A stretch of DNA of 64,000 bases from Providencia vermicola (GCF_020381325.1 NZ_JAGSPI010000011.1:124001-188000), one strand, 5' to 3'. Positions 21,640 through 33,199 are shown, counted from the stretch's first letter. Numbers and translations are program-made. The notes: generated by a model from the sequence alone, not told the origin.

Positions 21640-24600
21640 CTAAAACTCAAATTGGTAAAGGAGATCCAAGGCCTGGTTCACACCAGACACAGCTTCTAAA
21701 TACAATTTTGGCATTAACCGATAACGTAAGGTCAAGGTTGCCAATGAGTCAAAGATACCAACTCCATACTTCACTTGTAAATCATTGGTTATCTTACCGC
21801 TCACCACAACTTGGGAACCATCGCCCACACCTTGAGTATCGAGTGCCAGATCAGAAACCCCGAATGTTTCACCGATCTTACCCACCAGTTGCCCGCTTTG
21901 AGCCACACCTAGGCCGATAATCATCGATGTCATTTGGGAGCCATTTGCGTCATCACTTTCTAAGCCTTCCCCTCTTAGCAGATAGGAAAGCGCTTCTTGT
22001 TGTGTCTTGGCTGGCTCAGAGAATATCTCGACTTTCGGTTTGTCTGCAAGCCCTGTGACCTTAACACCCGCAATAACATCATCTGCCGTGTTCTCTGGAT
22101 TACGAATCGCCTCTAAATTTAAGAACGGTTGATCCACAGGTCCCGAGAACTGAATTAGCCCTTTACGGACAATTAAGTCCTGACCATAAGCACGGAAACG
22201 CCCCGCAGGAATGTCAATCTGCCCATTCAAGCTGAGCCCTTGCTTATTCTGCAATACCTTCAGTAAGCCCGTTAACCGCGCTTTTAGACCAAATGCATCT
22301 AGCTGTACATCATTACCAATTTTAATATCTAAATTGGTTTGAATCGGAATAGAAGGCGCTTTTTCTTCTATCGGCTGCAAGTTGTTATCCAACATCACCA
22401 CATCAGAAGACGCACTAACGGCTGACTCAGGTAGCTCTTGAACCGTAATTCTTGCCCATGGAATAGTCACAGAACCACTTAACGTTAAGAGTGATGGCGA
22501 AGCATCAAACACAATATCGGGTTGTACATCAATTTTAATCATCGGTGGCATGGACACACGCAGGTTGTTCCCACGCGCCATAACTTTCGCACGCCACGCA
22601 TTAATATTTCGCCAATCCGCATCACCATCAATGTTCAGATACCCTTCAGGGGTATTGATCTGCCCATTCATTACCGAACTCGTGCCATTGAAATTAATGC
22701 CTAAATGACCGCTTTTAATATCAAACGGGATCATAGCAGATTTAATTTCTAAGCTAGAAAGTGATAAGTTCCCATTTAACTGCGGGTTATTCGCTGAACC
22801 ACCTAAACGTAAGTTTGCATTTAAACGGCCATTCGCCACTTCTTTTTGACCAAGTAACGGCTTGATTAAATCCAAGGTAATCGAGTTGATTTCAACATTT
22901 CCCGATAACAAACGACGTTTTTCAATATCTGAAACTTGCAAGTTTCCACGCATCTGCCCGTTATTGGCGAGGCCAAATAACCAATTAAGGTCTGCTTTAC
23001 CATTTTTCAAGGCAGCGCTGAGAGTTAACGTATCGAATGCGATGGGTAAACGCGTCCCTTCAACAAACTGGGTCGCTTTAACATCATTGCCACGTAGATC
23101 GACCTGCACTTGCGGCATGCTACCATCCGCTTTCCAGCTCGCGTTCGCTTTACCACTGAACACACCGCTAACACGGGTATCTTTCGGCATAAACGGTTTT
23201 ATCATTGCTAAGTCGAAGCGTTCTAACACAATGTCCGCACTGCCACTTTTTCCTGCTTTAATCGGTTTTGGCACACACAAACGCGCATTTGGATTTACCC
23301 AGCAATGGCTGCCAATCGTCACTTCTTGCGTTTGGTTTGCATAATTGAGTGACATAGCTTGGTTTAAGCGCCATTCGCCAACCACCGTATCAAATAACGT
23401 ATTTGATAACGTGCCTTTCCACACCTCAGTTTGGCGATCAAACCCACCCGCTAATGCCAATTGACCAGAAACAGGCTCGCCTTTCATATTTAATTTCAGA
23501 GTATGCTGTTTTTCACTACCTTTGGCATCTAATGTCAGGTTGCTAACAACTAAATCCCCTTGTCTTAATTGACGTAAAACAACAGATAAATCCCCTTTGA
23601 TTTGTTCCCCTGTCGCGACATTGCCTTTGATAGCAACATTTTCTATAGCAAGGTCATTTTGCCATTTCACGCCTCGAGCAGTCAGGTCAACCAACGCTTC
23701 TGGGGTTTGTAAATTGCCGCGTAATTTCACATCCCCGGCAATCACACCACCAAGCCCTGGCAATAACCCGTTTAGTGCGGGCGCACTAATTTTGGCATCA
23801 AGGTTCCATTTCTCCGCAAGAGAGCCCTTAACATCCACATTATTCTTGCCTAAAGCTAAATTAAAATGTGGGATATCCCATTGGCCTGCAGCATTACCTT
23901 TCGCCTGCCCACGGGCTTTGAGTAAGTTATTTTTAACGTTACCATCGAGCATAATTTCAGGGATATCTAACTGCCAACTACCGCCGTATAAACTACCACG
24001 GGTAGCAATCTTACCGTCCACTTTTGCAGGCCATTCTGGATACTGTTTTGCTGTATTGATCCCTGACAACGTCAGTACCGCATTCCAGCTAATAGCTTTG
24101 CTCCAATCAGCAACACCCGTGATATCCGCATTTCCTTGTAACGCGGCAAGGCGTAAGCGCGTTAAATTGATTTGCGCTTCGTTACCTTTTGCATCTAGCA
24201 TCAAGGTCGATGGAGGTAAATCTTGCCCCGTGATTGCCGAACGCAGCGACAAATCATAAGCTGATGGACGACCATTTAAACGCAGGCGCGTGCCATCTAA
24301 TTGATATTGCGCATCCCCAACTAACGGCCACGCAAGTTTATCGCTTTCAAGGGTGAGTAAAATTGGCAAATCTGCTTGGGATAAGTCAGTTTCTGCATCA
24401 AGCGTGGCATTAATTGGCCCTTGTAAATTAAGTGCCAATTTCAATTCATCAATCAACCCACCTTTAAGGGATAAATCAACTTTCTGCCCATCCAAATCAT
24501 CTAAACGGCTTTCCCCAATCACCGACAATGAAACAGGCCATTTATCTTGCAGCGTTGCAGTACCCGATAACGACACATTGCCTTGCGGCGCATCCACTTT

Positions 24601-25416
24601 GAGCTGTTTAACCAATACTTGCTGCCCTTGATTGGATAAACTGAGGTGCAATTGGTTGATTTTAACGTCAGTACCGCCCGTTAATTGGAAATTCGAGGCA
24701 TTAATCCCTTCCACATTTAAATCAACAGGGAGAATGACTTCGGGTAATTCGGCTAGCAATGGCTTCGAAAATAACGCCTTAAGCTCATCCGCAAGGGATT
24801 TTTGCTCATTGATTGGTGGCAAGTCTGGCTGTTTTTCTTCTTCAGGCTTCACATCCGAGCTTTCAGGAATATTAATTGCCAGATTAATAATATCCGTTGG
24901 AGCGAGGGTAACCGCCTTCCCTTCCCATGTTGCCCCAGTGGTAAATTTTGCTAAATCGATAGCCATGCCATCCACAATGACATGTGTTTCAACAAATGAC
25001 AGTTGACTTAAACGAATAGTTAAAGGCGCTTTTAGCTCTGTTAGCGGCTCAGAAGGCGGAGTCTCTTCCGATGGCGGAAGCTGTGAGGTATCCACGTTAA
25101 CCGTGACATTTTCCGTACCTAATGCATTAATGCACAACTCACGACTGGTTAAACACCCTAGTTTCAGCGCCAAATGCAGTTTCCCTGCATTCACATCTAT
25201 ACCCGGCATTTGGTATTTCACACCCGTTAAGGTGAGGTCACGAATATCGCCATCAATGCCATCAATGGTTAATTCAGGGACAAAACGTGTTACCGAATTT
25301 AAGGCAAAGTGAAAACCTGATTTTGTGCCAATTACCCAGCTAAGCGCACCAATCACCAGCACCAGAATGAATAAAATGGCAAGACTGACCCATTTTAACC
25401 ACTTCAACCACCTCAT
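21640..25416 (-). CDS. tamB: Translocation and assembly module subunit TamB
   Basis: TamB is an inner-membrane-anchored, envelope-spanning AsmA-like protein that works with TamA in outer-membrane protein assembly and phospholipid transport. The 1258-residue protein has one N-terminal membrane anchor (about 7-27: [19 protein letters not shown]) and a long beta-rich repeat body. The C-terminal TamB (DUF490) domain, about the last 350 residues, contains [26 protein letters not shown] and the terminal LYQFEF. Its start overlaps the tamA stop by 4 bases. Confidence 0.96.
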   Translation of the reverse strand: MRWLKWLKWVSLAILFILVLVIGALSWVIGTKSGFHFALNSVTRFVPELTIDGIDGDIRDLTLTGVKYQMPGIDVNAGKLHLALKLGCLTSRELCINALGTENVTVNVDTSQLPPSEETPPSEPLTELKAPLTIRLSQLSFVETHVIVDGMAIDLAKFTTGATWEGKAVTLAPTDIINLAINIPESSDVKPEEEKQPDLPPINEQKSLADELKALFSKPLLAELPEVILPVDLNVEGINASNFQLTGGTDVKINQLHLSLSNQGQQVLVKQLKVDAPQGNVSLSGTATLQDKWPVSLSVIGESRLDDLDGQKVDLSLKGGLIDELKLALNLQGPINATLDAETDLSQADLPILLTLESDKLAWPLVGDAQYQLDGTRLRLNGRPSAYDLSLRSAITGQDLPPSTLMLDAKGNEAQINLTRLRLAALQGNADITGVADWSKAISWNAVLTLSGINTAKQYPEWPAKVDGKIATRGSLYGGSWQLDIPEIMLDGNVKNNLLKARGQAKGNAAGQWDIPHFNLALGKNNVDVKGSLAEKWNLDAKISAPALNGLLPGLGGVIAGDVKLRGNLQTPEALVDLTARGVKWQNDLAIENVAIKGNVATGEQIKGDLSVVLRQLRQGDLVVSNLTLDAKGSEKQHTLKLNMKGEPVSGQLALAGGFDRQTEVWKGTLSNTLFDTVVGEWRLNQAMSLNYANQTQEVTIGSHCWVNPNARLCVPKPIKAGKSGSADIVLERFDLAMIKPFMPKDTRVSGVFSGKANASWKADGSMPQVQVDLRGNDVKATQFVEGTRLPIAFDTLTLSAALKNGKADLNWLFGLANNGQMRGNLQVSDIEKRRLLSGNVEINSITLDLIKPLLGQKEVANGRLNANLRLGGSANNPQLNGNLSLSSLEIKSAMIPFDIKSGHLGINFNGTSSVMNGQINTPEGYLNIDGDADWRNINAWRAKVMARGNNLRVSMPPMIKIDVQPDIVFDASPSLLTLSGSVTIPWARITVQELPESAVSASSDVVMLDNNLQPIEEKAPSIPIQTNLDIKIGNDVQLDAFGLKARLTGLLKVLQNKQGLSLNGQIDIPAGRFRAYGQDLIVRKGLIQFSGPVDQPFLNLEAIRNPENTADDVIAGVKVTGLADKPKVEIFSEPAKTQQEALSYLLRGEGLESDDANGSQMTSMIIGLGVAQSGQLVGKIGETFGVSDLALDTQGVGDGSQVVVSGKITNDLQVKYGVGIFDSLATLTLRYRLMPKLYLEAVSGVNQALDLLYQFEF

Positions 25417-27197
25417 AATTCTGTCCCCAAGCCGATGTAAAACTGTATTTTGTCATTATTGGAATCGCCAATCGGTGTCGCGAGGTCAAATTTAATCGGC
25501 CCAACAGGAGAAACCCAACGCACACCAACACCAGCCCCCGTTTTGAAGTCACTGGTTTTAATGTCATTAACGGCTTCTCCGCTATCTACGAAGGTTGCCC
25601 CCCACCAGTTTCCCGTAAAATTATATTGGTATTCAATTGACCCAACGGCCAGCTTTGATGCCCCTGTGAGCTTACCGCGGCTATCCTCTGGTGAGATTTT
25701 TTGGTAACCATAACCACGAACACTACCATCCCCCCCTGCGAAGAAACGTAAGTCAGGTGGCACTTTGTCAAAGTCATTGGTTTCAATCCAACCTACATTG
25801 CCACGTACAACGAAACGATGGCCCTCCCACGGCGTTCTGATCCACACATTTTTGGCTTGTAAAACCGCAAAGTCGATATCAGAACCCCAAATTTTATTTG
25901 AGTAATCAATGGAATAACGCTGGCTATCGCCCCACGTCGGCATAACACCACCCCGCTGACGAATACGACTAACATAAGCGCCTGGATATAACAGCATGGT
26001 GGTATTAGTGACGTTAGCTTGGGTAAAGTTACTCAGCATCCAGCGCATATTCACGCCATACTGCCAACCTGATGAATACTCCCAGTTACGAGACACATTC
26101 AGCGTCGTCGTATTCGCTTGGGTATCATTCAAATCCGTACGTTTAAAGCCACCCTGCACTGCATAATATTGCTCAAGTGGATTGGCTTTTAAGGGAATTT
26201 TATAGCTAGCATCAATCAATTGCTCAGGCTGGGACAAGCTGATACTTGACGTTAAACTTTGGCCTCGTGAATTAACCCACGGTTTATTCCATGTCGCTTT
26301 CACGCGAGGCCCCACATCCGTTGCATAGCCGCCACCAAGCTCGATAAAGTTCCTCGCCCGAGGCACCATGACCCCTTCCATTGGCAATACATCTGAACCA
26401 TCATCGCGTGCTTTAGCAATATTTGGCGTCACAATCGCCGAAGAAAACCAACCTGTTTCCGCTAAGCGACGGTTAAACTCAGCAAGTTGCTCTGACGTGT
26501 AATATTCCCCTTCTTTAAAAGGGGCAAGGTTATTGAGGTAATCTGAGCGGATTTGCGAACCTTGATAAGAAATAGAACCAAACCGATAACGTTCGCCACT
26601 ATTGAAATCAAAATCCCAATATGCAGCGTGGTGATCAAGGGAAATTCCTAGCTGGCTCTTTTCCATCACTGCGTCGAAATAGCCTTTACGAATAGCTAAA
26701 CTACTAAAGCGGCCTTTAAAATCTTCATAGTGACCATCGTTTTGCACGATATCGAGTCTTGGCGTAAATTTCCACACCATCTCTTTATAATCAGGGTCCG
26801 TTTTTGCTCCACCTTGCAATTCAACCTTCACACCTTTAAGTAAGATGGGTTCACCAGGGTTGACCTTCGCAGTTAAGATAGAACGAGCGGGTGGCGTTTT
26901 TTCTTCGTAGCTAAATTCAACAGTCGGTTCGTAATAACCTAGCGGTTTTAAACCTTCTTGAATTGCTTTCTCCACACGGGCTCGAAAACGGCCATTTGGT
27001 ACGACTTCATCTTGAGATATATTAGAAAGCTGTACTCGAACGTTTTGATTAAGTTGTCCTTCAAGTCCTTCTATATTAAGACGAAGATTAGCCGCATGCA
27101 CCACTGGCACAGCCGCAGTTAAGCAGAGAAAACAGATTAGAGGGTATTTCGACACGCCTGCTCCTAAGGTGGTAGAAAGATTGACTAAAGGCTTCAT
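25413..27197 (-). CDS. tamA: Outer-membrane assembly factor TamA
   Basis: TamA is an Omp85-family outer-membrane barrel with three POTRA domains. The 594-residue precursor has a signal peptide ending near AVPVVHA, POTRA domains up to about 275, and a barrel domain with the conserved [16 protein letters not shown] loop (lid-lock-type RGY) and [17 protein letters not shown] near the C-terminus. E. coli TamA is 577 residues; the extra residues are in the signal region and the true start may be internal. First gene of tamA-tamB-ytfP, divergent from msrA. Confidence 0.95.
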   Translation of the reverse strand: MKPLVNLSTTLGAGVSKYPLICFLCLTAAVPVVHAANLRLNIEGLEGQLNQNVRVQLSNISQDEVVPNGRFRARVEKAIQEGLKPLGYYEPTVEFSYEEKTPPARSILTAKVNPGEPILLKGVKVELQGGAKTDPDYKEMVWKFTPRLDIVQNDGHYEDFKGRFSSLAIRKGYFDAVMEKSQLGISLDHHAAYWDFDFNSGERYRFGSISYQGSQIRSDYLNNLAPFKEGEYYTSEQLAEFNRRLAETGWFSSAIVTPNIAKARDDGSDVLPMEGVMVPRARNFIELGGGYATDVGPRVKATWNKPWVNSRGQSLTSSISLSQPEQLIDASYKIPLKANPLEQYYAVQGGFKRTDLNDTQANTTTLNVSRNWEYSSGWQYGVNMRWMLSNFTQANVTNTTMLLYPGAYVSRIRQRGGVMPTWGDSQRYSIDYSNKIWGSDIDFAVLQAKNVWIRTPWEGHRFVVRGNVGWIETNDFDKVPPDLRFFAGGDGSVRGYGYQKISPEDSRGKLTGASKLAVGSIEYQYNFTGNWWGATFVDSGEAVNDIKTSDFKTGAGVGVRWVSPVGPIKFDLATPIGDSNNDKIQFYIGLGTEL

Positions 27198-27288
27198 ATC
27201 AATTTATTTTGGGTAAAATTAACAAGAGACACAAGTTTTTATCCTAATTTTTAGATTATTTGTGTGGTCAAGACCAATAGGAATCATT

Positions 27289-27930
27289 ATGCCTTTTAAT
27301 AAATTTCACTCTGCAAATATTTCACAGCCTCTTTTTGGCAGAACCAGTGCAATTTCTTGTTCACCATATCACGCTGTTAGCCATCATTCGATTGAGATTA
27401 TTCCTAAGAATATGGAAGTGGCTTATTTTGCAATGGGTTGTTTTTGGGGTGTTGAACGATTATTTTGGCAACAGTTAGGGGTTTATACTACCTCTGCGGG
27501 ATATTGTGGTGGTGTGACTCCCAACCCAACCTATGAAGAAGTCTGCTCTGGACGAACAGGTCACGCAGAAGCCGTACGGATTGTTTTTGACCCAAAAGTT
27601 ATTAGTTACGCTCAACTATTGACGCTATTTTGGGAAAATCACGATCCTGCCCAAGGCATGCGCCAAGGCGGTGATATCGGCAGCCAGTATCGTTCTGGAA
27701 TTTATACATTAACAGATGAGCAAGACCAACAAGCAATGAAAACATTGCAGGCCTACCAAGAAGCCATGAAAGCACAAAATGATATTCGCCCAATCACCAC
27801 AGAAATCACGCCATTGGAAACGTTTTATTTCGCTGAAGATTACCACCAGCAATATCTGTATAAAAATCCAAATGGGTATTGTGGTTTAGGCGGTATTGGT
27901 GTTTGTATGCCACCGTCTTTAAATATTTAG
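27289..27930 (+). CDS. msrA: Peptide-methionine (S)-S-oxide reductase
   Basis: MsrA repairs the S epimer of methionine sulfoxide using thioredoxin. The ATG at 27289 with AGGA before it gives 213 residues (E. coli 212). The catalytic cysteine is C51 in [12 protein letters not shown], with [13 protein letters not shown] and the resolving-cysteine region [11 protein letters not shown] at the C-terminus. The N-terminal 40 residues diverge from E. coli, as is common. No terminator is seen before the downstream ERIC repeats. Confidence 0.96.
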   Translation: MPFNKFHSANISQPLFGRTSAISCSPYHAVSHHSIEIIPKNMEVAYFAMGCFWGVERLFWQQLGVYTTSAGYCGGVTPNPTYEEVCSGRTGHAEAVRIVFDPKVISYAQLLTLFWENHDPAQGMRQGGDIGSQYRSGIYTLTDEQDQQAMKTLQAYQEAMKAQNDIRPITTEITPLETFYFAEDYHQQYLYKNPNGYCGLGGIGVCMPPSLNI

Positions 27931-27984
27931 TACATAACCAATTCATTTTTTATTTATTCTTTAATTACTATTTTAGTTATAAAT

Positions 27985-28112
27985 ATATTCAAAATTATTC
28001 GTGCTATAGGTAGGCGGCAAACGAAGATATCTTGGGGAGCATACACAAGTATGTGACCCGAGTAGCTGAGTGAAGCCAACACCCCAATAACTCGATTTAA
28101 TGACAGGGTTCC
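27985..28112 (+). repeat. ERIC-type (IRU) repeat, copy 1
   Basis: A 128-bp element starts ATATTCAAAATTATTCGTGC, has TAGGCGGCAA, the central stem CATAC-ACAA-GTATG and the GAAGCCAACACCCC block. These are the landmarks of the enterobacterial repetitive intergenic consensus (central TTACATAAGTAAGTGACTGGGG and AGCCAACGC in E. coli). The right end is degenerate. Confidence 0.8.
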
Positions 28113-28236
28113 ATATTCAAAATTATTCGTGTTGTAGGTAGGCGGCAAAGAAAACTATCCCAATGAGCATACATAAGTATGTGATTTGGGGAGTTTTATG
28201 AAGCCAACACCCCTACAGCGCGAAGAATGAAGAATA
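28113..28236 (+). repeat. ERIC-type (IRU) repeat, copy 2
   Basis: This second copy has the same orientation, offset by exactly 128 bp from copy 1. The left end (TATTCAAAATTATTCGTG..TAGG) and right end form the imperfect terminal inverted repeat expected of ERIC. The centre GAGCATACATAAGTATGTGA and GAAGCCAACACCCCTA are conserved. The 173 bp from here to ytfL hold only a possible 13-codon ORF. Confidence 0.8.
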
Positions 28237-28409
28237 ATGAAGAATATTGACGAATATCTCGCCACCCATCTATACTAACGACACATATCAACAATTTGCG
28301 CATGTCGCGCACCGTATATTTGCTTACTCAATATATTTTAATATTCGAGACTATGCCTTTAAAGATTTCTGAATTTTATAAATTCACCCTTTGAAAGGCT
28401 GGATAACTT

Positions 28410-29777
28410 ATGCTCAACAGTTTACTGATCGTCCTTTTATTATGTGCTATTAGCGCATTTTTCTCTTTGTCAGAAATTTCACTGGCTGCTTCCCGCCGTA
28501 TCAAACTCAAGCTAATGGCTGATGAAGGTAACATTAATGCGGCTCGTGTTCTGAAATTACAAGAAATGCCTGGTATGTTTTTTACCGTGGTGCAAATCGG
28601 CTTAAATGCGGTTGCCATCCTTGCAGGTATTGTTGGCGAGTCTGCATTTTCCCCTGCTTTATATGATGTTTTCATTCAGTTTTTATCCCCTGAGTGGGCA
28701 CAAAAAATTGCCTTTGTCCTCTCATTTACTATCGTGACTAGCCTATTTATCTTAGTGGCTGATTTAACCCCAAAACGCGTTGGTATGGTGAAACCAGAAG
28801 CCATCGCAATCCGCATTGTTAATCCAATGCGCTTTTGTTTAGTGGTATTAAGCCCCCTTGTTTGGTTCTTTAATGGCCTAGCTAACCTATTTTTTAAACT
28901 ATTCAAACTACCTATCGCACGCAATGAAGATATTACTTCTGATGATATTTTTGCGGTGGTAGAAGCGGGTGCCGTTGCAGGTGTTTTGCGTAAACAAGAG
29001 CATGAATTAATTGAAAATGTGTTCGAATTAGAATCGCGCACCGTACCATCGGCAATGACACCACGTGAAAGCATTATTTACTTCGATAAAAACGAAACTG
29101 AAGACAGTATTAAACATAAAATTTCCACTCAGCCACATTCAAAGTTCCTCGTTTGTGAAGGGGATATTGACCATGTTATTGGTTATGTCGATTCCAAAGA
29201 GTTACTTAATCGTGTACTGAATGGGCAAAGTTTAAACTTAAATGATGGCGTACATATCCGTAGCACTCTGATGGTGCCAGATACACTCTCACTATCAGAT
29301 ACACTAGAAGCGTTTAAAAATAACGGTGTCGATTTTGCTGTTATTCTCAACGAATATGCCTTAGTGATGGGGGTCATTACCATCAATGACGTTATGATTA
29401 CCCTAATGGGGGATTTAGTCGGATCAGGGCAGGAAGAGCAAATCGTCGTTCGTGATGAAAACTCGTGGCTAGTCGATGGGGGAACCCCTATCGAAGATGT
29501 GCAACGTATTTTAGATATTGATGATTTTCCAGACTTTAGTAATTATGAGACTATCGCTGGTTTTATGATGTACCGTTTGAGAAGAATGCCAAAACGTACG
29601 GATTACGTGAAATACGCAGGCTATAAGTTTGAAGTGGTGGATATCGACAACTACAAAATTGACCAGTTGCTTGTCACACGGATTACTTCTGCCCCTTCCC
29701 CCGTCGTTGTACAGCCAGGAAAAAGTGCCATTGAAACGGCTGACGCAAAACAACAAACAAAAAATACTGACCATTAG
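28410..29777 (+). CDS. ytfL: CNNM/CorC-type membrane protein YtfL (PaeA)
   Basis: This 455-residue inner-membrane protein has an N-terminal CNNM (DUF21) domain of about four membrane segments (1-190, with SEISLAASRR and LTPKRVGM). A pair of CBS domains (about 210-335) and a C-terminal CorC/HlyC domain with the FPDFSNYETIAGFMMYRLRRMP segment follow. The E. coli and Salmonella homologue has been reported as a polyamine exporter (PaeA), which I recall but cannot test here. It lies between msrA and ytfK as in E. coli. Confidence 0.92.
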   Translation: MLNSLLIVLLLCAISAFFSLSEISLAASRRIKLKLMADEGNINAARVLKLQEMPGMFFTVVQIGLNAVAILAGIVGESAFSPALYDVFIQFLSPEWAQKIAFVLSFTIVTSLFILVADLTPKRVGMVKPEAIAIRIVNPMRFCLVVLSPLVWFFNGLANLFFKLFKLPIARNEDITSDDIFAVVEAGAVAGVLRKQEHELIENVFELESRTVPSAMTPRESIIYFDKNETEDSIKHKISTQPHSKFLVCEGDIDHVIGYVDSKELLNRVLNGQSLNLNDGVHIRSTLMVPDTLSLSDTLEAFKNNGVDFAVILNEYALVMGVITINDVMITLMGDLVGSGQEEQIVVRDENSWLVDGGTPIEDVQRILDIDDFPDFSNYETIAGFMMYRLRRMPKRTDYVKYAGYKFEVVDIDNYKIDQLLVTRITSAPSPVVVQPGKSAIETADAKQQTKNTDH

Positions 29778-29806
29778 AGCTTACTCGCGAAGCCGTTTCT
29801 TTCAAT

Positions 29807-29831
29807 GCGCCACTTTCTGTGGCGCTTTGTT
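29807..29831 (+). terminator. Terminator of ytfL
   Basis: The stem GCGCCAC/GTGGCGC with loop TTTCT is followed by TTTGTTAAT. Confidence 0.65.
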
Positions 29832-29855
29832 AATCAATAAACAATATTGATTAAC
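29829..29855. repeat. Perfect inverted repeat at the ytfL/ytfK junction
   Basis: GTTAATCAATA and TATTGATTAAC (11 bp each) flank AACAA, ending just before the ytfK stop. It may be the end signal of ytfK, but it has no T tail on the minus strand. Confidence 0.6.
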
Positions 29856-30062
29856 CTATCCTAATTCAGCCTGTAGTAATAAAACGTGTTTGTTAACCTC
29901 GCTCATCACACTGTAATGGCGTTTATCACTAACTTTTGGTGGTAAAATCTTCCCATAATTAAACTCAAATGCCCCAAAATCCTTTATATAGAGCCGACCA
30001 CTGAAAAGTGTTTTAACATAAAGAGCAATTTTAGATGGGTTATAACGGTTAAAAATTTTCAT
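29856..30062 (-). CDS. ytfK: Stringent-response modulator YtfK (DUF1107)
   Basis: This 68-residue protein starts [20 protein letters not shown] and has [19 protein letters not shown] and VMSEVNKHV, nearly colinear with E. coli YtfK (68 residues). In E. coli YtfK binds SpoT and tips it toward (p)ppGpp synthesis under phosphate or fatty-acid starvation (recalled literature). It is convergent with ytfL and divergent from ytfJ. A PHO-box-like sequence in the upstream region fits phosphate control. Confidence 0.9.
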   Translation of the reverse strand: MKIFNRYNPSKIALYVKTLFSGRLYIKDFGAFEFNYGKILPPKVSDKRHYSVMSEVNKHVLLLQAELG

Positions 30063-30193
30063 TAGAACTTTTCCTCCCCTTTGTTCTTACGTACGGTATC
30101 TCATAATGCATACCGTACAATAATCATAGACCAGAAATTTCGACTTTGGTTCTAAAATTGCAGTTTTATTCAATTTGCTGACATAACATGACA

Positions 30194-30211
30194 CTGTCAA
30201 ATAACTGTTAA
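30194..30211 (+). promoter_or_regulatory. PHO-box-like site between ytfK and ytfJ
   Basis: CTGTCAAATAACTGTTAA matches 15 of 18 positions of the PhoB consensus CTGTCATAWAWCTGTCAY, with the required 11-bp period. On the other strand the adjacent TGTCATGTTATGTCA adds a second, off-period pair. It is 132 bp from the ytfK ATG. Confidence 0.4.
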
Positions 30212-30353
30212 ATCCCCTTTAAACGGTGTATTTATTCTGAATTTTAAAAAATTGTTAAATTTCACCTTGAAACTCATCCGATGAGCTATGCTATAAATAC
30301 ACGAAGAAAAATAATCTTCGGGCTCAAACCACATTACAATTCAAGGGGCTTTT

Positions 30354-30911
30354 ATGTTTAAAAACATCTTCATTTCCATTTGCTTACTCAGCTTATCCAC
30401 GCTAGCGGCAGCTGCTAATATTCAAATAAATCAATCTGTTCCTGCCGTTTCAGTCACAGATAAAGGCGAACTGATTCTTAATAAAGAAAACAAACTCGAT
30501 TACCAGCCGTGGAAAAGCCTTCAATTAGTGGGTAAAGTGCGCACTATTCAACATATTGCGGGGCGTTCATCCGCAAAAGAACTCAACGCACCTCTCATCG
30601 AAGCCATTAAAAATGCGAGATTTCCGCACGATACCTATCAAACCACCACGATTATTAATACAGATGATGCAATTTTTGGAACGGGCGTTTTCGTTAAAAA
30701 TAGTGTTGAAGACAGCAAAAAAGAGTTCCCCTATTCTCAATTTATTGTCGATAGTGATGGTGTAGTCAAAACAGCATGGGGATTAAAACCTGAAAGTTCT
30801 GCGATTATCCTATTGGATAACCAAGGAAAAGTACTATTTTTCAAAGATGGTGAGTTAAATTCGCAAGAAATTGAGAAAGTCATTGGCTTACTCATTTCCG
30901 CTTTAAAATAG
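30354..30911 (+). CDS. ytfJ: Periplasmic thioredoxin-fold protein YtfJ
   Basis: This 185-residue YtfJ-family protein has a signal peptide cleaved near LAAAA, then VGKVRTIQHIAGRSSAKELNAPLIE and TTTIINTDDAIFGTG, which are the conserved blocks of E. coli YtfJ (184 residues). The fold is thioredoxin-like, but there is no CxxC motif, so a redox role is not supported. AAGGGGC lies before the ATG. The function is unknown. It is divergent from ytfK. Confidence 0.9.
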   Translation: MFKNIFISICLLSLSTLAAAANIQINQSVPAVSVTDKGELILNKENKLDYQPWKSLQLVGKVRTIQHIAGRSSAKELNAPLIEAIKNARFPHDTYQTTTIINTDDAIFGTGVFVKNSVEDSKKEFPYSQFIVDSDGVVKTAWGLKPESSAIILLDNQGKVLFFKDGELNSQEIEKVIGLLISALK

Positions 30912-30921
30912 TCGTGCAATG

Positions 30922-30956
30922 AATCCCTTCACTTGGCGCAGATAAATGAAGGGATT
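30922..30956. repeat. Inverted repeat between convergent ytfJ and qseC
   Basis: AATCCCTTCA and TGAAGGGATT (10 bp, perfect) flank a 15-base loop. There is no T tail, so it is at best a weak terminator. Confidence 0.5.
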
Positions 30957-31068
30957 AACTTATCATGGTATTTTTAAAAAATAGTGAGTTATTCTAAAAT
31001 GCCCTTATAGTAAATATGCATAATTATTTCTATTTTTCTAATAATCAATCACTCTAACTAAGGGTATT

Positions 31069-32421
31069 TTAGTGTGCCCAACGAATTTTGACGCAGAAAC
31101 CGCCCTGTTCATTATGGGTAAAAATAACGTGCAGGTTATGCAGCTCAGCAATGCGTTTAACAATAGACAATCCCAGCCCGCTTCCTGTTTTTTCTTGCCC
31201 TGGCGGTCGATAAAAACGCTCCCCTAAACGTTGTAACACATCTGGAGTTACACCCTCACCATCATCTTGGATTTCAAGGCGATCCGCATATAATGAAAGT
31301 TTAACTTCGCCTTTTTCTTTACCATAACGAATAGCATTATGAAGTAAATTGCGTAATAACACGCTCAGGAGCAGTGCTTGCCCTTGAAAAGGCTTTGGCG
31401 TTGAAACAACTGTTTGAATAATGTGAGCTTCGTGGCGCATTGCATCTGGCTCAATCTCTTTCACTGCCGCGTTAATTAACGCTTCCCACGTAAGTTCACT
31501 GAAATCTTCTAGCTGCGCAGAAGATTCTAATCGAGATAAGGTCAGCAATTGGTCGACAAGCCGAGTGGCCCTATCAATACCTTCCGTTAAATTTTCAACA
31601 GCATGACGACGTATTTCACGGTTATCTCCTGCAATTTGAACTACTTCTGCCTGCACTTTTAACGCAGCAAGAGGGCTACGTAACTCATGGGCAGCATCAG
31701 ACGTAAATTGCCGTTCGCGCATAAACATTTGGTTAATCCGACCAAACAACCCATTTACTGAGTCGATAATAGGCCTCGCTTCACTGGGGATCCGCGTCAC
31801 TTGTATTGGTGTTAGCTCATTGGGCTTTCGACGATACAACTGGTTGGCAACATCTTTAAGCGGGCGCAAAGCACGAGTTAATAACCATAAAAATATCAAT
31901 AACATCGCAGGTAATGCCACTAACCATGGCATAAATTGGGCAACCATAATGTCTGTCGCCATCTCTTGGCGATATTCCCACTCTTGCCCTACTGCAATCA
32001 CATATTGTCCATCCTGAGATTTTAACCAGACAAACCGCCAAGGGTCATCACTCCCCTTTATCATGCCATCTGAAAAACCTTCTCGTGTAAACTCAAAACT
32101 AATGTCACGACCATTATCACCATCATTGAGCACCTGTTCCCCTTCAGGAGTAAACACAGCAAACGCCAGCGCATCATCGTCTTGAGACCCGCGGTTCTTC
32201 CGTAATAATTTTTTTGTTTTGGTTAGTGAGGGTTTCGTTAACTCAAGGTCTGAAGGCAATACCGATAACCGCTTGGCAAAAGCCATCTGCTGCGTATCAA
32301 ATAACTCATTGATTGTTTTATAGGTTTGGTACCATGCTAACGAGCTGGCAACCCCCCACGTCAGCAACGCAAGAAATAATAATGTTAAGGTGAGTTTTAG
32401 CCGCAAACTAAACGTTTTCAT
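31069..32421 (-). CDS. qseC: Sensor histidine kinase QseC
   Basis: This 450-residue inner-membrane kinase has TM1 about 10-30, a periplasmic sensor about 31-162, TM2 about 163-183 and HAMP about 184-235. The phosphoacceptor is H245 in [16 protein letters not shown], and ATPase motifs [16 protein letters not shown] and GSGLGLSIV follow. E. coli QseC H246 aligns. QseC has been reported to sense epinephrine and AI-3. It overlaps qseB by 4 bases, and qseB lies upstream in the same operon. Confidence 0.94.
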   Translation of the reverse strand: MKTFSLRLKLTLTLLFLALLTWGVASSLAWYQTYKTINELFDTQQMAFAKRLSVLPSDLELTKPSLTKTKKLLRKNRGSQDDDALAFAVFTPEGEQVLNDGDNGRDISFEFTREGFSDGMIKGSDDPWRFVWLKSQDGQYVIAVGQEWEYRQEMATDIMVAQFMPWLVALPAMLLIFLWLLTRALRPLKDVANQLYRRKPNELTPIQVTRIPSEARPIIDSVNGLFGRINQMFMRERQFTSDAAHELRSPLAALKVQAEVVQIAGDNREIRRHAVENLTEGIDRATRLVDQLLTLSRLESSAQLEDFSELTWEALINAAVKEIEPDAMRHEAHIIQTVVSTPKPFQGQALLLSVLLRNLLHNAIRYGKEKGEVKLSLYADRLEIQDDGEGVTPDVLQRLGERFYRPPGQEKTGSGLGLSIVKRIAELHNLHVIFTHNEQGGFCVKIRWAH

Positions 32422-33083
32422 TGTTCATTATCACCTAATCGATAACCGACACCGTGAATTGTTCGAATAAACTTATTCCCCAATTTGCGCCTTAAATGAT
32501 GAATATGTACCTCGACGGAATTACTCGATACTTCCTCATCCCAGTTATAAAGCTTTTCTTCAATCAACGCGCGGGACAACACTTTGTTTGGGTTGTGTAA
32601 AAAGAGAGATAATAACGCCAGTTCCTTGCCTTTGAGTTGAACGGATTCGCCATTTACCGTCACTGTCATCGCAACAGGGTCCATTTCAACCACACCATGA
32701 CTAAGTTTGGGGGTGAGTTGTCCACTTCTACGGCGGATCAATGCTTGTAAACGCGCCATCACCTCCATCAATGCGAAAGGTTTGCATAGGTAATCATCTG
32801 CACCTTGTTGCAAGCCTTGAATTCGTTGATCAAGGGCATCTCGCGCGGTCAGAATTAACACGGGTTCATCCCGCCCTTCTGTACGCCAGTACTTTAAAAT
32901 ATCCATACCATCAATGTTTGGTAGGGATAAATCCAGAACGACTGCATCATAAGGCGCATCAAATAACGCAAGTTGCCCCTGTTTACCGTCCATAAACCAG
33001 TCAACCGTAAACCCAAGCTGCGTTAAACCGACTTTTAGACCGTCACCAATGAGTCTGTCATCTTCAATTAATAAAATACGCAT
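32418..33083 (-). CDS. qseB: Response regulator QseB
   Basis: This 221-residue OmpR/PhoB-family regulator has the acidic pocket E8, D9 and phospho-acceptor D51 ([13 protein letters not shown]), switch residues T/S and K103-like in [12 protein letters not shown], and a C-terminal winged helix with [13 protein letters not shown]. It is first in qseBC and divergent from ygiW, the conserved E. coli arrangement. A QseB/PmrA-type box lies in the 177-bp region between them. Confidence 0.94.
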   Translation of the reverse strand: MRILLIEDDRLIGDGLKVGLTQLGFTVDWFMDGKQGQLALFDAPYDAVVLDLSLPNIDGMDILKYWRTEGRDEPVLILTARDALDQRIQGLQQGADDYLCKPFALMEVMARLQALIRRRSGQLTPKLSHGVVEMDPVAMTVTVNGESVQLKGKELALLSLFLHNPNKVLSRALIEEKLYNWDEEVSSNSVEVHIHHLRRKLGNKFIRTIHGVGYRLGDNEQ

Positions 33084-33182
33084 AATTCCCCCATATCGGA
33101 ATATTATTATATTTATCCCATACGCAATAAGATGACTAGCTATTATTAAGTAAATTAAAAATATAATGCATTATGCGAGTTT

Positions 33183-33199
33183 CTTAAGATCCTGTTAAG
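33183..33199 (+). promoter_or_regulatory. QseB/PmrA-type operator
   Basis: CTTAAG-ATCCT-GTTAAG is a tandem hexamer with 5-bp spacing, matching the PmrA/QseB-type box (C/T)TTAA(G/T)-N5-(C/T)TTAA(G/T) at 11 of 12 positions. It is 62 bp before the ygiW ATG and 100 bp from qseB. Confidence 0.5.

Noticed and set aside
23597-24259. 220-codon plus-strand ORF inside tamB
   Set aside because: Antisense shadow of tamB with no recognisable domain or ribosome site.
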